Assembly (NCBI GenBank): GCA_021234155.1
Contig: JAJEKV010000011.1
Location: 18,678,677-18,742,676, forward strand
Source of the DNA: Isoetes taiwanensis
Lineage: Eukaryota; Streptophyta; Lycopodiopsida; Isoetales; Isoetaceae
Direction: 5' to 3'
DNA length: 64,000 nucleotides
Under the pieces are notes generated by a model. That model worked only from the letters and a program-made list of their open reading frames with translations. It was not told where the DNA came from and made no database searches. Numbering within the stretch: the first letter of the stretch is position 1; the number at the start of each line of letters is the position of its first letter. Positions 21,879 through 33,216 of the stretch are shown here, piece after piece. Both the position numbers and the translations under genes were made by a program.

Positions 21879-21980
21879 TCTTGAAGGCGCTCGATCTCCT
21901 CGTCTGGGCGCCCTATCCGTTCTTGAAGGCGCTCGATCTGTTCTTGAAGGCGCTAGGTCTCTTCTTGAAGGCGCTCGAGT
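21879..21980 (+). repeat. Four short tandem units TTCTTGAAGGCGCTCGATCT
   Basis: The 20-bp word occurs at 21879, 21919, 21940 and 21961 with small changes; the last three are head to tail at 21-bp spacing. It lies in the divergent intergenic region. The core GGCGCTCGATC recalls the nearby palindrome family but is not itself a palindrome. Confidence 0.75.
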
Positions 21981-22474
21981 ATCTTAAGCTACCAGGGTAC
22001 AAAATCTGTTTTGTTGTTTATGTGTGGGTTATAATAGTGTTTTCACAATCCACCCATACAATTTACTGTATTAGCACCATCTCTTTTTTGGTAAGCAAGC
22101 CCTGAATCAATTGTTTTTTTCTCTGACTAATTGAGTAATGAAGGGCTTAGACAGCTCGGTTTCAGTGTAAGAATGGCACATTCGATGTCTTTAGAATGAG
22201 GCTAGAAGATGATCCTAATAATGGGCATAAATACGCCTTATCGAGAGCACATCGCATACCAAAAGATGTTTATTGGAGATCACTCTAACATAACTATGGA
22301 TCTGCTAACAGGTTGACAAATCAGGACCGATCTCCATTCTAATTAACAGTAAAGCAGAGATTCGTTGTGGAAATAACAGTTGCAATTAATATTTACGTTA
22401 ACATTTAATTTGCGAGAGTTACTCAAATATCTATTTGTTGCTCAGTTGCACCAGCTCGGATCTCTGCCTAAAAT

Positions 22475-22852
22475 AATCGCGACTGCGTTCCTCCTGAGAT
22501 ATCGACGTATAACGCGACGCGAGGTACACGTTCTACATATGCTCACATCGAAATAATCGCTACTGCGATCTTCTGGAGGTAAATCCCCGAGGAAAGTGTT
22601 TTTTAAATGGTCAGAAGGAAAATAGTGAGAGCTGAAGAAGGTTTGTTACATTAGAAGAAGATTCTAGTTAGATTTGAAGGATTCTAGATATTTACCAAAG
22701 TGGTCCAGAGGATCGCCTTCGCGATCTTGTTGACGTATTATGTCGTCCCTTCAGGCTGAACTCATAAAATAATACTCGCTGGGCCCTTGAATAATTTGCG
22801 TTATTTTCTTACCAATGTGGTCCAGAGGATCGCCTTCGCGATGTTGACGAGC
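22475..22852. repeat. Second cluster of the palindrome family
   Basis: Degenerate copies lie at 22476-22497, 22556-22578, 22711-22734 and 22828-22852, with cores such as GATCGCCTTCGCGATC and the same TTGTTGA or TCTGGAG tails. The last two sit in a repeated 33-bp block (TACCAAAGTGGTCCAGAG before the core). They run up to and into the start of the rightward transposase-like pseudogene. Confidence 0.75.
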
Positions 22853-25800
22853 AATGTTGACCTTTTTTGTAGGATGGAATCTCTACAGTCGTTATACTTG
22901 TTGGGGAAGAAAGTGGCCGAAGGCAGAGTGCATAACTTCATGCACCACCACAACGTTCCTGTGCCAGACGATGTGATAGTAGTTTCTGTTGTAGTTGTCT
23001 TTGATGGGCAGATACCACTTCCATTTCCCGAACCGGAATTGAACAAGCTAGGGGAAGCTATCGGTAGCTTCGTTCTTTGGTCCAAAAGCGACCTTAAGAA
23101 TGAAATCCAAGCAACACCCGATGTTAGCACACCACCTGGTCAGATCAAACGGATAAATTGGCAAGTCCGAGAAAATGGTAGAAAACAGTAAACCAAGTGA
23201 AGTGCATGGGATTTGCAGAGATAAACTAGTGGAGAAGACATGCGCGTTACTGCACGAGTGCTGCAACGTGCCTTATGCTTCAGGCGTCATCGTCTTCGCA
23301 GATCCAAACGATGCCGTGTCTGACATGAAGTTGGGTGAAGAATGGATAGGGGTTTCTATTATGAATTTGTTGCCCATGCCCGAAAATATTTCTATGCGCT
23401 GTCAGGCTTGTGCAGAAATGCCACAGGTGCATGACTTGTTGAGATGGCCAATAGCATTGGTTCTAGTAGACAGTATTCCAGTTTCAAGTCTAGTTTTGGC
23501 CGTGAAGGAGACAGAGGTCGAGAAAGAACCTTATGCCATCAGGCCGGAGGCTGGAATACAAAAAAAAAGACAGTACCACATGGTAAACAGGAGGGCGAGA
23601 CCACGCTCCACCCCAAACAAATGTGAAAGGAAAACCACAGCTGACGCTATCTTGAAGTTCAGGTCCTCGCTGTGCTGCTTGAAGAGATGTTGTGCTAATT
23701 TCACATTTAAAGAGGTATCCTCCACGAGGACCTTTTACTGGAACATGAAAAGCTCGAACGCATAAACTTTTTGGCGCATAAACATGCTAGATCTTTGTTC
23801 AGAGAATGGAAGTGTGACAAAGCTAATGTTGAACAACAAGCAAGTTTGTGTGAAGGCATGGCATAGTGCTTACGGAATACCCGTTTCTACATTTTACAAA
23901 TGGAGGAAGCTATTTTTGAGCGGCCATAGGATTGCGGAGCACGGAAACTTCGGATCCAAGAAGACAAGATCTCATACACTGGCCGGAAGTGTTGTGCTAT
24001 CTATGTACATAGATGAAAATGCTGAAACTATGCCATACCGCTCAAAGGTTACGAGTGGGGGCACTAGAGAAAATGTGAAGAGATTACCTTCCATCTTGAC
24101 TAAAAAGGACATACATCAAGAGGTAGATATTACTGTGCACGATATAAAACATGTTTCTCCGTCGTCCTTCTTGTCAACGTGGAAGGAGAACCACTCGGAG
24201 GTAGCAATCGCTAAAAGGATAGCATTTTCTAAGTGTAATACCTGTATTGTGATAAAGGAGAAGCTTGCCAAGACTAGAGATCCAAGAGAAAGAAGAGAGC
24301 TTGCCGTAGAAAGGAAATCTCACATGACAGCTCAACTTTCCTGTAGGAGTCTCTACTGGTCATGGAGAGCTTTGTCTCATCGATCTCCTGAACATGCCTT
24401 AACCATTATACATGATAAGATGGATCAGAATAAGACCATGGTTCCTCGTCTAGAGAAGCTAGCAAAGTCTGTATGGAGGGGTGAACGATTGAAGGTGAGT
24501 GTTACTGGTGCCACGGGCATGGTGTAGGTGCCTTGGGCCACTTCTCGCTGGACCTCTGGCCTGATGATTCGAATTTTCATGTGGGATCTTTAAATCATAC
24601 CTTGAAAACACTAGAGAATCAATCTGAGGACAATTGGGGACATTTGAGAAATACAGATCATCCTGGAGGCTGCTGGGTTGGAGCAATTTTGAACACGGAT
24701 GCCTTTAGGACAAAAATGGTGAATGGCACTAGAAATGATTTTATGCCTCTTCTCAAGGGCCCTATGGTACCGAAGAAGTTGCCTAGGAGGCTTTACTTGC
24801 AGCTAGACAATTGCTCAGGTCAAAACAAGAACAGGTATCTTTTCTCTTACTTGTCATACTTGGTCTGGTTGGGTGTCTTCGATCAGGTGCAACTGGGATT
24901 CATGATGGTTGGACACACCCACGATGACATAGATGCCCTCTTTGGAAACTACTCTACTCTATTGAGAAGATCAGATGCATTGACTATTCCAGAGCTTATG
25001 CAACTTTTCAGGCAGTGTAGTTCAAAGTCTCCTTCACCCTACCTTGTGTCAGAGGTTCCCAACTGGAAAGAATTCGTGAAAGGTTTTATCCTTGATAAGA
25101 AGGACCGTTTATGTGGTCATTTGGAACCTCTACTCTTCAAGTTCTGCATGAAGGATGGATGGCCACTAATGTTCTACGAGAATGAGGCCAGGGCATAGGG
25201 AGTGGCTACCTGAAAAGGGAATCAAAATGTGGAAGGAGGATGCCCAAGGTTTACCTATGATTCCGAGAGGGTCACCTAAGGTCGTGCAGCCATATGAGAG
25301 CTTGAAAGATATAGGTGCATTGAGAGCTTCTATTGCCAAGTACATGATGCACTGGGCAGCTATTTCTAGAGCCGGCGATAACTCATGGTCTAACACATAT
25401 ATGAATGAAGTTATTGACTACTGATCCACCTTGTTGCGAGTGCTTGGGGACGTTCGGCCCGGTAGAGCTGTCATTCAGGATTTCTGGCCCAGCACGAGAC
25501 AAATTGCATTGGAAGAACCCGATAATGTGTTGGTGGATGAGCACATTGGTGCATCTCATTATGTCGGGCCTTTCTCTAGTAGACCCAAGAACCCAGTTGA
25601 AACATTCGACCCCTAGCAAGATGTCAAGAAAGGAATGCTCTTGCTGATCAGGCCACATGATAACTCCTCGGCGTGGATGGCCTTTGCCGAAGAGGACCCA
25701 GTAGAGGACCCTAATCTCCCTCACTACGAAGAGGTGTTTGTCTCTTGGTTTGAGCCTGTTGCCAGAAAGGGTACCTCATATGCAATGCAGTATAGGGATT

Positions 25801-25983
25801 GCTGGAGCAAGAATTGGAGACCCAATCCTAATGATCCGCCACGCTACCAACATTTGAAAACAATAGATTACGGTTGGGCGGTAGAGACAAAGCCATTGTT
25901 AGTGGTGATCCCCAATAGTGTGGGGGCTCAGTTGCAAGAATTAGTGTCTAAAGAAGCTAACGAGGATGATGAGAACTCTTGAG
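22787..25983 (+). pseudogene. DUF8039 / DUF7869-type DDE transposase-like pseudogene
   Basis: The N-terminus (22877 on) reads LLGKKVAEGRVHNFMHHHNV and LPFPEPELNKLGEAIGSFV, the pattern of DUF8039 of plant transposon proteins. Next comes a cysteine cluster (CCLKRCCANFTFKEV), then an HTH-like part FYKWRKLFLSGHRIAEHGNF and a CNTC pair. The catalytic region (24533-25195) has FSLDLWPDDSNFHVGSLNHT, LQLDNCSGQNKNRYLFSYL and FMMVGHTHDDIDALFG. Its acidic residues fit a DDE/D RNase H-like integrase of the DUF7869 group. The C-terminal part, ending at 25983, has VFVSWFEPVARKG, similar to the small beta domains after such transposases. Frames shift near 23190, 23735, 23830, 24510 and 25185, and TGA and TAG interrupt the last frame. 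It is divergent from the ParB-methyltransferase pseudogene. Confidence 0.65.
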
Positions 25984-26120
25984 GTATGCAATGTTCTTTT
26001 ACATGATTACTATAGCATATATAATATGCAAGGTACAATAGACTATTTATTATTCATTACGTCTTGCATTTTTCATCTTAACACAAGAGCTCTTACACTA
26101 TACAATGTTGAACAGGTGAT

Positions 26121-26363
26121 TCATTCATCATCAACAGCTGTAGTAGTGATCCCTGATATCTCATAGCTATTGCGCTCAGGAAGCCAAATCAGATGGATCA
26201 TAACACGAATTGGCTCAGGGCAACGAATCTCAGCGCCCAAAGCTTTTCTTCGCAGGTAGGGATCAAGAAGAATACCCCTGTCTAGGCAACCGACAAGATC
26301 AGAGTGGCTCATTGAGCACTTGATCGCCTCGATGTGGTGAACTAATGAAGGCGAAAAATCCAT
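26121..26363 (-). CDS. Small 80-aa protein, paralogue A
   Basis: An intact 80-codon frame with no known family. It shares length and about a third of its residues with the next gene: HI...KC, DL..C, LDP.L, KA.G, RV..HL.WLP and the C-terminal VDDE all match. A TATA-like box (CACTATAAAAG) lies about 40 bp before the ATG, and about 250 bp upstream is shared with paralogue B. The protein is probably cytosolic, since it has no signal peptide or membrane segment. It follows the transposase pseudogene by 140 bp on the opposite strand and may be accessory cargo of the same element; that link is inferred from position. Confidence 0.6.
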   Translation of the reverse strand: MDFSPSLVHHIEAIKCSMSHSDLVGCLDRGILLDPYLRRKALGAEIRCPEPIRVMIHLIWLPERNSYEISGITTTAVDDE

Positions 26364-26399
26364 GGGAGATGAATGAACTTTAGCCCCGAAGTGAGAAGC

Positions 26400-26411
26400 T
26401 TTTATAGTGAA
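26400..26411 (-). promoter_or_regulatory. TATA-like box of paralogue A
   Basis: CACTATAAAAGC on the minus strand, about 40 bp upstream of the ATG. The same element at the same distance precedes paralogue B. Confidence 0.5.
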
Positions 26412-26853
26412 GTAGAATTATTGAGGTGAATTATTGGGGTAGACTTTACCGCCATTATTGCGCGTGTATAATACTATTCTATACATACAAGTATAATACA
26501 TCTTTCGTATGGATATGTGTATGCTTTTAAAACATGTTTTGTGGATTTTAATATGGTAGAAGTTTTTGTGCTTGAGTAATTCAGGTGTGATTGAAAATAG
26601 GGACTGCTTGCAGATATAGTGGAAGTCGAAGAGCACACCCTTACACTACACTCAGGTATGATACATCAAACAATATTCATTGTGCTATTACATCCTTACA
26701 TAGTTTATAGGTGCTCATACCATTATTATATCATAAACAGATACAGTAGTCATCACTGATAACATTGATTAAGCTTATTACATCCTTACATACTATTAGA
26801 AGTGCTCATATATCATTATCATATTCCTGGCAGATACACTAGTCTTCGACGAT

Positions 26854-27096
26854 TCACTCATCATCGACACCTGCAAGGATGATGCCATTCAGCTCAAAGA
26901 TCTCCTGATCAGGAAGCCAATAAAGGTGGACCACAACACGAGTGAGCTTCCTGCAAGCACTCGCAGGACCATCTGCTTTGGACTGGAGCCATGGATCAAG
27001 ATTAACACCATTTCTATAGCATTCACACAGATCGTTGTAGCTCAAGTAGCACTTGAAGGATCGGATGTGCTCCGGACGAGGAGGCAAGGAAGCCAT
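26854..27096 (-). CDS. Small 80-aa protein, paralogue B
   Basis: Second intact 80-codon frame in tandem with paralogue A. It starts MASLPPRPEHIRSFKC, has VVVHLYWLPDQEIFELNGI in the conserved C-terminal half, and ends VDDE. The pair arose by duplication of a unit of about 730 bp: upstream sequence to about 27330 matches that of A to about 26620, including words such as GAATTATTGG.GTAGA. Equal length, intact frames and matched promoters suggest both were kept by selection after copying. I do not recognise the family. Confidence 0.6.
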   Translation of the reverse strand: MASLPPRPEHIRSFKCYLSYNDLCECYRNGVNLDPWLQSKADGPASACRKLTRVVVHLYWLPDQEIFELNGIILAGVDDE

Positions 27097-27121
27097 GCGG
27101 GATGAATGAGCGGATGGAGCT

Positions 27122-27134
27122 GTTTTTATAGTGA
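27122..27134 (-). promoter_or_regulatory. TATA-like box of paralogue B
   Basis: CACTATAAAAAC on the minus strand about 30 bp upstream of the ATG, matching the box of paralogue A in position and context. Confidence 0.5.
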
Positions 27135-27330
27135 ATTAAAATTATTGATGTGAATTATTGGTGTAGATTGTAGCGTCATTATTGGGCTTGTACAAGTATC
27201 ATGTACACGTACAAGTATAACACATAATTTGTATGTATATGTGTATGTTAATAACCTCATGTATCTTGGGCTCGAGAACTAGGTGAAAATATTCGTGCTT
27301 GAGCAAATTAGGTGTGCTTAAAATTCTCAA

Positions 27331-27980
27331 AATAGCGTTATTTTCTCCAATTAATGAAATCATGCTTTTGAAGGTTACACCACATTTATCAATGTCTTAC
27401 AACATTGCTAGACAAGATGTTTTTGAATTCAACATACTTTGGGATAAACAGATGCAACATCTATGTCTTCACATCCAATTGATGAGCATTGAAAGATCAT
27501 GCCAAACTCTTTTGTAGCTTTATATGACCAAAATATCATGTCTTCTGTTCACGGTGCAACTTTATATTGTTGATTGAAATGTGCATTATTGGCATTACAT
27601 TCTTATTGAAACTTTGCCTTTGGAAGCATGTTGTATGTTGCATTATCACATTACATCTGTACAAATGTTTCTTTAATGCTTCACAAAATGTAGGAAGCGC
27701 ATTGCCCTTTCAATATTGCAAACATTGGTCATGTACATATGGCCTATTTTCAATGGAATATCCACTCTAAACTTAAACCAAATAGAAGATCCTCAACTAG
27801 AAGATTCTTGCTAAGCCCTCCAATGTCAATGGTTGCAGCAAAAATGCCAAATTGTTGTAGATGAAATACATGTAGTGAGAATGCATATTTTGTGCTCCAT
27901 TGTTCCTCCTACAAACCTTAAATGCATATTTTCATGTGCGAATAATTATTTACCAATAAGCAACCACTTTCTAAATTGTT
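27331..27980. other. AT-rich non-coding DNA
   Basis: No frame with a recognisable product, no clear splice-site pattern and no repeat that I can support. Confidence 0.4.
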
Positions 27981-28014
27981 ACTAGGCACGGCAACGCCGG
28001 GCACCATAACTAGT
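27981..28014 (+). mobile_element. Possible Helitron 3' end
   Basis: GGCACGGCAACGCCGGGCAC contains a short hairpin (CGGC-AAC-GCCG) and is followed about ten bases later by CTAG and then a T. Plant Helitrons end in a GC-rich hairpin near a CTRR terminus and insert between A and T. The hairpin is weak and I could not find a TC-type 5' end, so the element's extent is unknown. Confidence 0.35.
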
Positions 28015-30700
28015 CATCATAAGTTCGTAACATCATTGATTTAGGAAAATCATTGCTAGTTCATATCATGCTTAATTCCATAAATTCTACAATCGTACTA
28101 TAGTTTTTTGGAATCATCAATAGTTTAGAAGATGTGTTTTATGCATATATTGATTTCGCAAAAGCAACAGCGGTTAATATCATATTTTTTGTACTAATTT
28201 GAAATTTTACACTGGTATCTATAAATCATCATTGATTTGTATGATTGTTTTTAAGTGTACGTTTAACTGCCAGATCTCCCATAGAATACATGTCGGGTTG
28301 AATAGGGGCGATGGGCTCGACCAGAAATAGAGGTGACGGGCAGAGTGACTGGCCACATCAAGTTTAGGGTAGTCATGAGGTATATCTGGGTAGATTTTGG
28401 CATATATCCTAAATATCTCACATTCCCACGTAAGGGAGGGCTTTGTTAGATTTAAAAGCTTTGAGCCCGGGATTTGAACCCAAAGTCAACCTCTTACAAT
28501 CTTCTCCCTTTTAATCCACAAAGAAATGTGCAAAGATAGGCCTCATAGGGACAAAATCTCCATGCTATTTTTGTCTACTATTCTGCAACAGCTTTTCTTA
28601 TGCACATGACTGAACTATGCTTTGTTTCTATGCATATGGTTGACCAGATATAACTCCTGACTAAGCCCTCTATTTTTTTCTGTTTAGTAGCAAGGCCAAT
28701 CAATAACTCTTTGACCTTTTACAGCTGCAGGCCACTGGATTTTCACAGCCTTTAAGTTTTGAGCCTTCTTTCCGTCTATCTCTTGCGGATCTGTTCCGGT
28801 AGCTTATGTAACATTCTTGTGGATGCTCAATAGTTTAACTGGTTCTCTAAACTTCCTAAGAATGCTTTCATTTTGCAATTTGTCACGACGATTTTTTGAG
28901 CTTTTAGTAATATGCTAACTTGAAAATTTCGAATGCTCGGCTATTAAGCATGCTGCTTTGTGTTTATCCTAGCTAATGGGTGTATCTTTTTACGTCTTCA
29001 AGTTTGAGTCCTCCACGAGTACACGCAATTGTGATGTACATTGAAGGACCAAATACGCAACGTTGGATATTAAGAATTACACTTGGAATACATATATGTC
29101 AAAGCATTAAGAAGTAAATGTCCTTGGCTTATATATGCCAAAGCATTAAAAACAAATTGTTAACACTGAACATGAATCATATCACATTTGAGTGCCTTTC
29201 TATGATCGTCATCTTCTTCACCCACATTGATTCTAACCTACAAACTATATATCCAATCAAACCTAGGCCAGTTCTAAGAATAAAACATTAACATTTATGC
29301 TATGTTTATGCAAAAACATGGTCATGTCATAAACGCTATGGCATCTTATCAATCCAACCTTACCTCCACCATAGAGAATAAGATACAATTTCAATACAAG
29401 GGTTCGACCTTATATCAAGGCCTTTAATAATATTAATAATTTTTAATCCCTTATAACCATATTGGGGGAAGGGGTGAAACTTGAATCCAAATTATCCCCT
29501 TGTTTTCCCCCCTTTTTGTCTGACAATGACGCAGACGAAGACAAGGTTGTTTTGAAGCTTTAGAGCTATGGCGCTCTGTTTGCACCAGAGGCTTGGCGAT
29601 CTTCGCAATAAAGTTTAGAAGCCCTGGCACCTTGCTTGAGGCAAGAGCAGTGATTTTCCACGATCTTCTGGCTAATCTTCCAGGCGACATCTTCCAAAAA
29701 AAATTATTGGCGATGGCGGAGCTCGAGGGCATGTTTTGTCCGCTTTGCTTTACCAGCTATGGCGATGGTGGAGCTCCATGGCGATGATGGATCCGGAGCA
29801 CTAAGGGAGCTCGGGCCTTCACATCTGTATTTTCTAGACCCTGTTTTTTTCCCTTTGCTTAACCCCCCGTGCTTAATCCATATTTTGCATCCTAGGTATG
29901 ATGATCTATGGCGTTTGGCTGAACTAAGGTAACACGAAAAAAAAACATAGATGCCATGGTCTTGTCTTTTTCCTGTATGCCTTCGCATATTAAAATAATT
30001 TCACGTTTAGGGCTGCCTTGACACTGTTCACCAGGGCAACACGGAGAAATATGATCCCTTGTCCAGATTGATGTCTGGCTTTTTGATAATGAAGTGATCT
30101 TGGATATTTAGTTATAGTATCCACCTGATAAACATGTCAACTATGTTTTTTAATGGCTGTCTCTACTCATAAAGTTTTTCCATATTTCTTGTTCAAGCTC
30201 AAATATGTTTGATTGAAACCATCGAGTCTTAAGAAATTGTGTGCTTGTTAAGTTTGTTTGTGAGACAAAGCCAGAAATTCTGAATCTGAACTGGAGCACT
30301 AAATGCAAGGCTAAGCAAGGAGTCTCACTCTTTGCTATTTATTTGCAGCAACTCAAGAAAACTTCTGTGGCAGTATGAGCTGTTTCAGTGCCTATTAAAG
30401 AGTCTTATACTTCAGTCCTTGGCTTTACACAACTTGCAGAACCTGTACGTAATCTGTGAACATTGTTCTCTTTGTTTTATCAAAAACCCAGATGGAGTAA
30501 TTTCTGCCCCTCTGGCAAAGTAATGTACATTGCTATATTTGAGGAATATAACTTACAAGGCTTTGAAGATTTCCACATCTTTGAGTTTTCTTATTGTTTG
30601 AGTTTTGTTTCTTGTCTAAACTTTCCTTGACTCGATATTTGCTAGCACTTTCTTAGAATGATTGGCTTCTACAGACTTCTTCTAAATTAAGAATTCGAAT
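28015..30700. other. Long stretch without a supported gene
   Basis: AT-rich DNA. Near 29520-29800 the phrases GCTATGGCG and GATGGCGGAGCTC recur, and short frames there have no recognisable product. Near 29090-29150 a 40-bp phrase with CAAAGCATTAA occurs twice. No RNA gene is evident. Confidence 0.4.
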
Positions 30701-30701
30701 C

Positions 30702-30857
30702 AGATGGGTAGCTAAACAGCTCGAAATATTCGCCGCCGCGATCTTCACTATCACTTTGTTTTCCTTTCATCCATATGTAGACCTTAACGGACTTGTGATC
30801 TTATATCCATGGGCTAGCTAAGCAGCTTCAATTCTTCGCCGTCGCGATCCTGCTGAG
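30702..30857. repeat. Third cluster of the palindrome family, in a 46-bp repeat
   Basis: Two direct copies of about 46 bp (30702-30748 and 30809-30857) each contain GGGTAGCTA or GGCTAGCTA, AGC.GCTT, and a core TTCGCCGNCGCGATC followed by TTCAC or CTGCTGAG. The core and tail match the motifs at 21.0-22.9 kb, about 8 kb away. They may mark the right side of the same element. Confidence 0.65.
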
Positions 30858-31144
30858 TATTCTTAATCTTTCTTTTGGACTGCTCTTACTCTGAAAGGAG
30901 CTTGGGATAGCCTTATACAGGTCGAAATCGGATACATTGCTGGTTGTGACCGAAAATCAGCGAAAAAAACGGCAACTTTTACTCTGTTGCAACCACTTAC
31001 GGTGTTTTATAAGCAACCAAGAACCTATTTCATGCTAAACGAGAATTCCAAAATTCTCTAATTAATTAATTCGTGCTTTCAAATGCAAATGTGAAATGTT
31101 AAGTGCGGTTAACTTCCATGTTGATTGCAATAAGAGGGGGTATT

Positions 31145-31335
31145 CCCTTCCTTCCTTCCTTCCTTGTGCATAAGCCATACCATATCTGCAGGATCAAATT
31201 CTGCAATAATTAAGAGGGGATTGTGCTTCTTACATCTTGTGCATAAGCCATACCAATGTGTTTCTTATATCTTGTGCATGAGCCATACCATATTTGCAGG
31301 ATCAGTGTTTGCAACAATTAAGACATAGCGCCAAC
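31145..31335 (+). repeat. (CCTT)n tract and three related short repeats
   Basis: A short (CTTC)n run at 31148-31165 is followed by three copies of a phrase with CTTGTGCATAAGCCATACCA and TGCAGGATCA. Confidence 0.7.
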
Positions 31336-31758
31336 CTGAAAAACATTTTGTAACCAAAATGGCCTTGGAGAGCAAGTGCAAGTTGTGTCAAATATATGGT
31401 GATATAATGAGCACTCTGGCTTTAGCATGAAGATGAACCACCTACTCTTATCAAAATAGGCATTCAAGGGAAAGTGCAATTTGTGTCTGTCAAATATCAG
31501 CTGTCAGGGTTATAAGATATAAAACTCTTACTCTCCATAAATAGTGTGATGAGCTCCATTTTTTTCTAAGAGTAATGGTTTTTATGCATCGTATTACATA
31601 GAATATGTCTTCTAGTGGTACCTAACTATTGGAGTTTGCTACATAATTGTTTCGTTATGGGCTAGCCATAAGATTTGCAAGACTGTGCAATTTGGAGAAC
31701 CTATATGATAAGGAGCCATGGCAACATTTTAAGACTTGAGCATTCGATCATACAAAAC

Positions 31759-31906
31759 CACATGGACCCCCCATCGCTAAGGCGTGCAACTCTAATTTTA
31801 ATGCAATTATATCTTTGACATATGAGATAGAAATCACATGGCCCATCGCTAAGGTGTGTAACTCTAATTTTAATGCAATTATATCTTTGGCATATGAGAT
31901 AAGAAG
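31759..31906 (+). repeat. 76-bp tandem duplication
   Basis: Copies at 31759-31834 and 31835-31906 share CACATGG, CATCGCTAAGG and TAATTTTAATGCAATTATAT, with about five differences. Confidence 0.8.
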
Positions 31907-31934
31907 CATTTGTGACAATATTGTTAATTTAGGA

Positions 31935-32650
31935 AGGAAGGAAGGAAGGAATGAAGGAAGGTATTTTTATCGTCCACGGAGACCAATCGGTCTATGGGAC
32001 CCAAGACAAAAGCGCAGCAAGCGGATTACTACCCGGATTAAAAAAACCCCGTCCCGAAGGGTTTTCGAGAGAAAAACCATGGCAGCAATCAGCGTGCTGA
32101 CAAACTGTTCCAATATACGAAATGCAAAAACACACAAATATATACACTCATGTACCGTACCCGTAGTGCCTGATCAGCGGACAGCCAGGCGGGGGCAAAG
32201 GTGGGCTCGCAGATCCAGTACCTCCTGAATGTACGATCCCAGAGCACGTACTGACGGTGTGTTCATCAGCAAATGTAGGGGCAAGTCCGGCCGTACTAAG
32301 GGAACGTATCTGGCCCAGATCTGACTGAATGCTGGGCAACTCTGGAAAGTGTGAGACTCATCCTCAATGGCACCCGTTTGACAGCACTGACAGAGCCTGT
32401 CCTGGCGGGGCTCCCCAATCCACCTGCCCGTCTCGATGCGAAGATGGTGGGCACCTGTGCGAATGGAGGCAATGAGTCTGCGCTTTTTCAGGGGCAGCTG
32501 GGAACGCAGGTAGAGCTGCGGGCCCCGGGCCAACGCGGGGTTGATGTGCTCCTTGTAATGGGCCATTTTGACCTGCTCTAGAGTGCCGGGGTCCCAGAGC
32601 TTGCCAAGTAAGCAAGCGTCCAGGAGTGGCAGATATATAGAGAATGGCAG
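31935..32650 (-). mobile_element. 5'-truncated non-LTR retrotransposon (LINE)
   Basis: The coding part (about 32640-32174 on the minus strand) gives the C-terminal zinc-binding end of a LINE reverse-transcriptase protein. It reads PLLDACLLGKLWDPGTLEQV, KRRLIASIRTGAHHLRIETG and LCQCC...IEDESHTFQSCP, the CxCC-H-C zinc pattern. About 210 bp of 3' UTR follow, and the element ends in a (TTCC)n tail at 31960-31935, as some LINE clades do. The RT catalytic core is missing, as expected after 5' truncation. Target-site repeats are not clear. Confidence 0.75.
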
Positions 32651-32659
32651 ATATATATA

Positions 32660-33216
32660 TATTCATTTAATTGCTTTTGGGTATTGAGTAGTATCATTAA
32701 ATTTGCTTAGTCATAATTACTCTGCATCTCTGCTTAGGCCAAATTAAAAGTTCTAAAATGCGCTTGACCTTAAAAGTAAAGTTGCAATGGTTAGGGTGGA
32801 ACGTTAGGGGGAGTGATTGTCAAGGGACAATAGAGGCAATAAGCTCATAAGTCTTTGCTTGTTACACACATTTAGCATTTGTCAAAAGTAAAAGTCAATA
32901 ATTGCATTTCTTTGATACAACCAAAACTGGATTTCTTTGATACAACCAAGGGCTTTTTGGCCGCCTTCAAATTTGGCATGTGCCATGGTGATGGCAACCC
33001 CTATATGTTCCCTTGGGGTCTATTGACATTTTAAGCATATTGTCAATAATGCCTTTTGAAACTATCGTATAGTTTAGTTTGATACATGCAATGAAAATAG
33101 TATCAAACATTGTGTGTGTTTGTTAAGAATTCAACGTTATATTTGGTACATTCATTCCTTGAAGGGATTGACGCGATTCACCAAGACTGCACTGAACAAC
33201 ATTGTCCTAGCCCTAC
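32660..33216. other. No supported gene
   Basis: AT-rich DNA between the LINE and the last exon of the unidentified minus-strand gene. It probably includes that gene's 3' UTR. Confidence 0.4.

Noticed and set aside
28465-28485. Second B-box-like word (GGGTTCAAATCCC on the minus strand), possible SINE
   Set aside because: No A box at the right distance and no tail or target duplications that I could see.
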